From Ruminococcus callidus ATCC 27760 (lineage in GTDB: Bacteria; Bacillota; Clostridia; Oscillospirales; Ruminococcaceae): 64,000 nucleotides of DNA. The DNA lies in NCBI RefSeq assembly GCF_000468015.1, contig NZ_KI260408.1, positions 81,020 to 145,019 on the forward strand. The letters run 5' to 3'. Of the stretch, positions 59,604-64,000 are shown one piece after another. Each line of letters opens with the position of its first letter. The stretch's first letter is position 1. The notes below the pieces were generated by a model, which made no database searches, had not been told where the DNA came from, and saw only the letters and a program-made list of their open reading frames with translations. The translations under genes and the position numbers were made by a program.

Positions 59604-60413
59604 TTACTTTACAGTTACCGGGAACGGATCAACGGTAATGCCAGCACCACTCTGTGCAATATGCAGCAACAGATAGTAAATATCCATTGAATCCAAAGTA
59701 TCATTTCCATCCAGATCTGCCAGCTTGGTCTTACGCTCATCGAAAGAAGAACCCATACCAGCACCCTTCTGTGCCACGTCCAATGCGAGTTCCAGCAGGT
59801 CGATAGTATCTACAATACCGTCTTCGTTAAGGTCACCATACGGCAGAGCAGCGTATACATTGGCAACGCTGAAAGTAACTTCAACGCTCTGAGCCACAGC
59901 AGTTTCCGCAGAAATATCGGTTACTTTTCGACCAGATGCATTCCACGTATTCAGGAGATATGCACGTGTTGTACCGGTATCATTAGCATAATATTTGTAG
60001 TCTACTGCATTATCAGACATCTTGTAATCGACCTCGTTGCCGTCTACCTTTACAGAGTCAATTGTGATTGCCAAATCCGGATAAGTATCCTTTGTAATGA
60101 AATGGTCATCGTTCGTATCAAACTCCAGCATCAGGAATTCGATAGATCCAGTGCCATCACCGGTGATCTCCCAAGATGCAGTATACTGCTTGTCTTCGTT
60201 TGTGATCTGCACCGGCTTATTTGTAAGATCTTCCGAATTTCCAGTATTGTCTTCGCCCCAGTAGCCATATGTTCCCATCTGGCCCTTCAGGGATGCAGTA
60301 CCGATTACGGTAACGTCTTCTTCAGCAGATGCAGAAAATGCACCAGTAAATGCAACTGCGTTCAAAGCCATCGATGCAGCCAGAACAGCTGCGACTTTCT
60401 TCAAAGTCTTCAT
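59604..60413 (-). CDS. Secreted protein with C-terminal type I dockerin
   Basis: The 269-residue protein has a signal peptide (about 1-30), an unrecognised beta-rich domain (about 32-180) and a dockerin (about 190-258). The dockerin has two calcium loops, DLNEDGIVDTIDLLEL and DLDGNDTLDSMDIYYL, each followed by a helix. The N-terminal domain (YTASWEITGDGTGSIEFLMLEFD, SVKVDGNEVDY) could be a carbohydrate-binding module, but I cannot name a family. It would attach to a cohesin-bearing scaffold outside the cell. AAAGGAG precedes the ATG. Confidence 0.85.
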   Translation of the reverse strand: MKTLKKVAAVLAASMALNAVAFTGAFSASAEEDVTVIGTASLKGQMGTYGYWGEDNTGNSEDLTNKPVQITNEDKQYTASWEITGDGTGSIEFLMLEFDTNDDHFITKDTYPDLAITIDSVKVDGNEVDYKMSDNAVDYKYYANDTGTTRAYLLNTWNASGRKVTDISAETAVAQSVEVTFSVANVYAALPYGDLNEDGIVDTIDLLELALDVAQKGAGMGSSFDERKTKLADLDGNDTLDSMDIYYLLLHIAQSGAGITVDPFPVTVK

Positions 60414-60480
60414 AAATCAAAACTCCTTTATTTGTAACATTGCACAATTTGTGATGCATGCCACAGTGTATTGTGGTTTT

Positions 60481-60509
60481 ATTATAGCACACATTCTGCA
60501 AAAAGTCAA
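60481..60509 (-). promoter_or_regulatory. Promoter of the small dockerin protein gene
   Basis: On the minus strand TTGACT (60509-60504) and TATAAT (60486-60481) are spaced by 17 bases, about 70 bases before the start codon. Confidence 0.85.
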
Positions 60510-60646
60510 CACTGATTTGAAAAATTGCAAAAAATACACAAAAAGCTGTGTTCCACAAAAAACGTGTCAGTATTCTTTCCGAAAGTTCTTGTTTCTGAAA
60601 TTTCGTGTGACAAAAAGTTGTTCTTTTCAGTTTTTATGGAAATCAC

Positions 60647-60675
60647 TTGCCTTTTCAATTTCTCTTTGGTATAAT
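60647..60675 (+). promoter_or_regulatory. Plus-strand promoter in the long gap before nrdD
   Basis: TTGCCT (60647-60652) and TATAAT (60670-60675) are spaced by 17 bases, with TGG before the -10. No gene follows closely. It lies about 200 bases upstream of the NrdR-box candidates and could be a second nrdD promoter or drive a small RNA. Confidence 0.6.
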
Positions 60676-60872
60676 ACAAGTAACTCATTTTTTGCAGTCG
60701 CACAACAATCAAAACGATATTTTTCTGCATGGCATTTCCGAAAAATTTGAACCTTTTGAACTTTATATGTTACATGTAAGCGGCTTATTCCTTCCGGAAA
60801 ATTCCAGCACGAAAAGCATGTGAACACGGCGGTCAAGATGTATGCTGCTATTTCGAAAGTGTTTCTTGAAAA

Positions 60873-60920
60873 ATACTATATCTTGTGGTGCGCAAGTTGC
60901 GTAACCACAATTTGTTGTGT
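60873..60920 (+). promoter_or_regulatory. Tandem NrdR-box candidates upstream of nrdDG
   Basis: ATACTATATCTTGTGG (60873-60888) and CCACAATTTGTTGTGT (60905-60920) each match the 16-base NrdR box with about three differences. Their starts are 32 bases apart, about three helical turns, which is the usual spacing for cooperative NrdR binding. They lie about 30 bases upstream of the nrdD promoter. Confidence 0.65.
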
Positions 60921-60949
60921 TTCGAGTGGAAAATACATAAAAAATTTTC

Positions 60950-60978
60950 TTGACAGATCGGAAGAATCGCGATATAAT
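60950..60978 (+). promoter_or_regulatory. Promoter of nrdDG
   Basis: TTGACA (60950-60955) and TATAAT (60973-60978) are perfect consensus elements with a 17-base spacer. The leader to nrdD is about 245 bases and holds a hairpin near 61033-61063 (CTGC...GCAG with flanking GAAAG/CTTTC) and repeat copy 9. Confidence 0.9.
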
Positions 60979-61088
60979 AATAGCTGTTCAACATCGTATT
61001 TTGAAACGGATTTTTATCAATGATTGGGAAGAAAGGCTGCTGTAACATGCAGCTTTCTGTTTGCCATGAAAAAGAAAATTGCAATAAA

Positions 61089-61134
61089 AGCAATACCGCA
61101 CAAAATCAACAAACATGCTCTGTGCAATACTGCT
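61089..61134. repeat. Dispersed palindromic repeat, copy 9 (diverged)
   Basis: GCAATACCGCACAAA at the left and CTCTGTGCAATACTGCT at the right are recognisable but worn family ends. It lies in the nrdD leader. Confidence 0.5.
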
Positions 61135-61229
61135 CAAAGCATTTCCAAAAAAACTTACCTTTTTGAAGTACTTTTCTGTGTTCATAAAGCTGAGTTCTTT
61201 GATTATTATCTGGAATTGGAGGAATAATT

Positions 61230-63389
61230 GTGAAAATCATCAAACGAAGCGGCAAGGAAGATGTCTTCGACCGTGCGAAGATCATCGCAGCTGTTGGGAA
61301 AGCAAATATCACTGTCATTGAAGCGGAGCAGCTTTCCTCGGAAACCATTGCCAAAATTGCCAGTGACATTGAAACACGATGTGCCGGCATGAACCGTGCA
61401 GTGGACGTTGAAACCATTCAGGACTGGGTGGAAATTGAGATCATGAAGTACGGTGCATTCACCGTTGCAAAAAATTATATCACCTACCGCTATGAACGGG
61501 GACTGCTGCGGCAGTCCAACACAACTGACCAAAAGATTCTAAGTCTGCTGAATTTCGAAAATGAAGAAGTCAAGCAGGAAAATTCCAATAAGAATCCGAT
61601 TGTCAACAGTGTACAGCGTGATTACATGGCGGGCGAAGTCAGCAAGGACATTACGACCCGCTTTTTGCTGCCCCATGATATTACAGATGCTCATCGGGAA
61701 GGTATTATTCATTTCCATGATGCAGACTATTTCGCACAGCACATGCACAATTGCTGTCTGGTCAATCTGGAGGATATGCTGCAGAACGGAACTGTTATCA
61801 GCGAAACTATGATCGAAAAGCCGCACAGTTTTTCTACCGCATGTAACATTTCCACACAGATCATTGCACAAATTGCAAGTTCTCAATACGGTGGTCAGAG
61901 TATTACCCTGTCCCACTTGGCACCATTTGTGCAGACCAGCCGTGAGAAGTTCCGCCGTGATGTTCGCCGCGAATTTGAACGTCTGGGAAAAGATACCGAT
62001 GATGAAACGATCAACCAGATCGCCGAAATGCGTGTCCGGAACGAGATCATTCAGGGTGTACAGATGATTCAGTATCAGGTTATCACTCTGATGACGACCA
62101 ACGGGCAGGCTCCGTTTGTCACAGTATTCATGTACCTGAATGAAGTACCGGAGGGACAAACCAGAGATGATCTGGCATTGATTATCGAGGAAATGCTCCG
62201 GCAGCGAATTCAAGGAGTGAAAAATGAAAAGGGTGTCTACATTACGCCGGCATTCCCGAAGCTGATCTACGTACTGGAAGAAAATAATATTCGCGAGGAT
62301 TCCAAGTATTTTTATCTCACAAAGCTGGCTGCGGAGTGCACAGCAAAACGCATGGTTCCGGATTATATTTCCGAAAAAATTATGAAATCCCTGAAAGAGG
62401 GCAACTGCTATACCTGCATGGGCTGCCGTTCTTTCCTGACCGTTTACAAAGACGAAGCCGGCAAGTACAAGTTCTATGGCCGCTTTAATCAGGGCGTTGT
62501 CACGCTGAATCTGGTGGACATCGCATGCTCCTCCGGCGGCGATGAAAAGCGTTTCTGGGAAATCTTCGACGAACGGTTACAGCTGTGCTATCGTGCCCTG
62601 ATGTGCCGTCATGAACGCCTGAAAGGCACACCGTCTGATGTGGCTCCGATTCTGTGGCAGTATGGTGCACTGGCTCGTCTGAAAAAAGGCGAAACCATTG
62701 ACAAGCTTTTGTACGGCGGTTATTCTACCCTGTCGCTGGGCTATGCCGGACTGTGTGAATGCACACGGTATATGACCGGAAAATCACACACAGACCCCTC
62801 TGCAACGCCATTTGCACTAAAGGTCATGCGGCATCTGAACGATACCTGCAAGAAATGGGCAAAGGAAACCAATATCGATTTCAGTCTGTACGGCACGCCT
62901 TTGGAATCTACCACGTATAAGTTTGCCCGTTGCCTGCAGGAACGCTTTGGCGTGATTGAGGGCGTCACAGACAAAAACTACATCACCAACAGCTATCATG
63001 TACATGTTACCGAACCGATCAATGCTTTTGACAAGCTGTCTTTTGAAGCACAGTTCCAGGAACTCTCCCCCGGCGGTGCGATCAGCTATGTAGAAGTACC
63101 CAACATGCAAAACAACATTCCGGCTGTGATTGCGGTAATGCAGCATATTTACGAAAATATCATGTATGCAGAACTGAACACCAAGAGCGATTATTGTCAG
63201 GTTTGCGGCTATGACGGCGAAATCCAGATCGTAGAAGATGACGGCAAGCTGGTATGGGAATGCCCCAACTGCGGCAACCGCGATCAGGATAAACTGAACG
63301 TTGCCCGCCGCACCTGCGGATACATCGGTACCCAGTTCTGGAATCAGGGGCGCACACAGGAAATCCGCGACCGTGTAATGCACCTGTAA
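61230..63389 (+). CDS. nrdD: Anaerobic ribonucleoside-triphosphate reductase
   Basis: NrdD makes deoxyribonucleotides without oxygen by glycyl-radical chemistry. The 719-residue protein has an N-terminal ATP-cone (about 1-90), which sets allosteric control, a central barrel, a zinc site (CQVC...CPNC, about 656-684) and the glycyl-radical motif RRTCGYIG with Gly697. It starts with GTG after GGAGGA. nrdG follows after 15 bases. Tandem NrdR-box candidates upstream suggest repression by NrdR, whose own gene is not in the window. Confidence 0.97.
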   Translation: MKIIKRSGKEDVFDRAKIIAAVGKANITVIEAEQLSSETIAKIASDIETRCAGMNRAVDVETIQDWVEIEIMKYGAFTVAKNYITYRYERGLLRQSNTTDQKILSLLNFENEEVKQENSNKNPIVNSVQRDYMAGEVSKDITTRFLLPHDITDAHREGIIHFHDADYFAQHMHNCCLVNLEDMLQNGTVISETMIEKPHSFSTACNISTQIIAQIASSQYGGQSITLSHLAPFVQTSREKFRRDVRREFERLGKDTDDETINQIAEMRVRNEIIQGVQMIQYQVITLMTTNGQAPFVTVFMYLNEVPEGQTRDDLALIIEEMLRQRIQGVKNEKGVYITPAFPKLIYVLEENNIREDSKYFYLTKLAAECTAKRMVPDYISEKIMKSLKEGNCYTCMGCRSFLTVYKDEAGKYKFYGRFNQGVVTLNLVDIACSSGGDEKRFWEIFDERLQLCYRALMCRHERLKGTPSDVAPILWQYGALARLKKGETIDKLLYGGYSTLSLGYAGLCECTRYMTGKSHTDPSATPFALKVMRHLNDTCKKWAKETNIDFSLYGTPLESTTYKFARCLQERFGVIEGVTDKNYITNSYHVHVTEPINAFDKLSFEAQFQELSPGGAISYVEVPNMQNNIPAVIAVMQHIYENIMYAELNTKSDYCQVCGYDGEIQIVEDDGKLVWECPNCGNRDQDKLNVARRTCGYIGTQFWNQGRTQEIRDRVMHL

Positions 63390-63404
63390 AAGAGGCGAAT
63401 GCAT

Positions 63405-63917
63405 ATGTATTATGGTGCAATCAAGTCTTGCGACATTGCCAATGGCGAGGGCGTGCGGGTATCCTTATTCGTTTCCGGCTGTCGGCATGCCTGCAAGAAC
63501 TGCTTCAATCCGGAAACGTGGTGCTTCGATTATGGCACACCGTACACTGAAGCAACGACAGAACAGCTTCTGCGGCTGCTGGAACCCAGTTATATCCGAG
63601 GGCTGACACTGATTGGCGGGGAGCCAATGGAGCCGGAGAACCAGCCTGTACTGCTGGAATTGGTACAGGCAGTGCGAAAAGCTTACGGTACAGAAAAAGA
63701 CATCTGGTGCTATACCGGCTGTGTTCTGGAAACAGACCTGCTGGCAGACAGCCCCTATCGGTGCGATGCCACTGATGCGTTGCTGCGGGAAATCGATGTG
63801 CTGGTAGACGGACCTTTTGTGGAGGGACAGAAGTCCTTGCAGCTGGCATTTCGCGGTTCTGCAAATCAACGGATTCTTCGCAAGAAAAACGGAGTATTTA
63901 CCGAAGCAAATCAATAG
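63405..63917 (+). CDS. nrdG: Anaerobic ribonucleotide reductase activating protein
   Basis: NrdG is the radical-SAM activase that forms the glycyl radical on NrdD. The 170-residue protein has the iron-sulfur motif CRHACKNC, the FVSGC lead-in and the GGEPM motif. Two ATGs in frame lie at 63399 and 63405; the second is preferred as it stands nine bases from AGAGG. It is followed by a terminator and a repeat copy at the window edge. Confidence 0.95.
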   Translation: MYYGAIKSCDIANGEGVRVSLFVSGCRHACKNCFNPETWCFDYGTPYTEATTEQLLRLLEPSYIRGLTLIGGEPMEPENQPVLLELVQAVRKAYGTEKDIWCYTGCVLETDLLADSPYRCDATDALLREIDVLVDGPFVEGQKSLQLAFRGSANQRILRKKNGVFTEANQ

Positions 63918-63922
63918 CTAAG

Positions 63923-63963
63923 AAAACGGGATACGACTGGATTTACCGGTCGTATCCCGTTTT
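63923..63963 (+). terminator. Terminator of nrdDG
   Basis: AAAACGGGATACGAC (63923-63937) pairs perfectly with GTCGTATCCCGTTTT (63949-63963). Confidence 0.9.
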
Positions 63964-63976
63964 GTAATTTTTTTAG

Positions 63977-64000
63977 GGCAATACCGCACAAAGATTGTGC
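63977..64000. repeat. Dispersed palindromic repeat, copy 10 (cut by the window end)
   Basis: GGCAATACCGCACAAAG begins at 63977 and continues with ATTGTGC to the edge. This is the same sequence as the compact copy at 28890 as far as it can be read. Confidence 0.7.

Noticed and set aside
60820..61023. Plus-strand 67-codon frame before nrdD
   Set aside because: It runs through the NrdR-box candidates and the nrdD promoter and has no SD.

Overview
The window looks like a chromosomal segment of a Gram-positive anaerobe of the Ruminococcus/Oscillospiraceae type. The reasons are two secreted dockerin-bearing proteins, a sporulation protein of the YunB type, anaerobic ribonucleotide reductase with its activase, LL-diaminopimelate aminotransferase, strong SD sequences, and consensus TTGACA/TATAAT promoters that almost always have 17-base spacers. 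Assignment to genus is an inference from gene content only. No rRNA, tRNA, CRISPR array, prophage or intact insertion sequence was seen.

Layout. 1-4886: end of a histidine operon (hisD-mrr-hisB-hisH-hisA-hisF-sdpI-like-hisI), with an AT-rich Mrr-type nuclease gene and a small membrane protein gene inserted among the his genes. 5098-6683: a conserved clostridial protein of unknown role and yunB. 6803-12037: ligA-gatC-gatA-gatB, the first tRNA amidotransferase set. 12158-18945: an RluA-type pseudouridine synthase (minus), radC, uvrB and uvrA. 19214-23174: pgk, a small membrane protein, tpiA and gpmI (glycolysis). 23265-28616: iron-type alcohol dehydrogenase, AraC-type regulator, GH1 beta-glucosidase and NSS sodium symporter. 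28927-33907 (minus): an operon of ECF sigma factor, single-pass membrane protein with a Ser/Thr-rich outer part, and a 1062-residue secreted dockerin protein with four copies of an unrecognised module. 34221-35675: flavin reductase-like protein, a 57-residue protein and trmL. 35775-43804 (minus): tyrosine recombinase, two FAD enzymes, UPF0210 and ACT proteins, dapL and dapF. 44085-48797: a second gatC-gatA set whose gatB is fused in frame to a complete archaeal-type aspartyl-tRNA synthetase. 48915-49595: small alarmone synthetase. 49684-52788 (minus): FHA protein, FtsW/RodA protein and penicillin-binding protein. 53268-53792: long hibernation factor. 54014-56284 (minus): queA-tgt. 56315-59441: lysine riboswitch with asd-dapA-dapB. 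59604-60413: second dockerin protein. 60873-63917: tandem NrdR-box candidates, promoter, nrdD and nrdG.

How the genes fit together. asd, dapA, dapB, dapL and dapF together cover aspartyl phosphate to meso-diaminopimelate, and the asd operon sits behind a lysine riboswitch. The two amidotransferase sets imply indirect Gln-tRNA and Asn-tRNA synthesis. The fusion would place Asp-tRNA(Asn) formation and amidation on one polypeptide. The dockerin proteins point to a cellulosome-like extracellular complex, and the sigma/membrane-protein pair upstream of one of them suggests an envelope-sensing circuit.

The window also carries a dispersed family of palindromic repeats with GGCAATACCGCACAAAG-like ends (nine copies plus one cut by the window edge) and one 163-bp MITE-like element. 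The strongest candidate for something undescribed is the GatB-AspRS fusion. Next are the sigma/dockerin operon and its repeated module.
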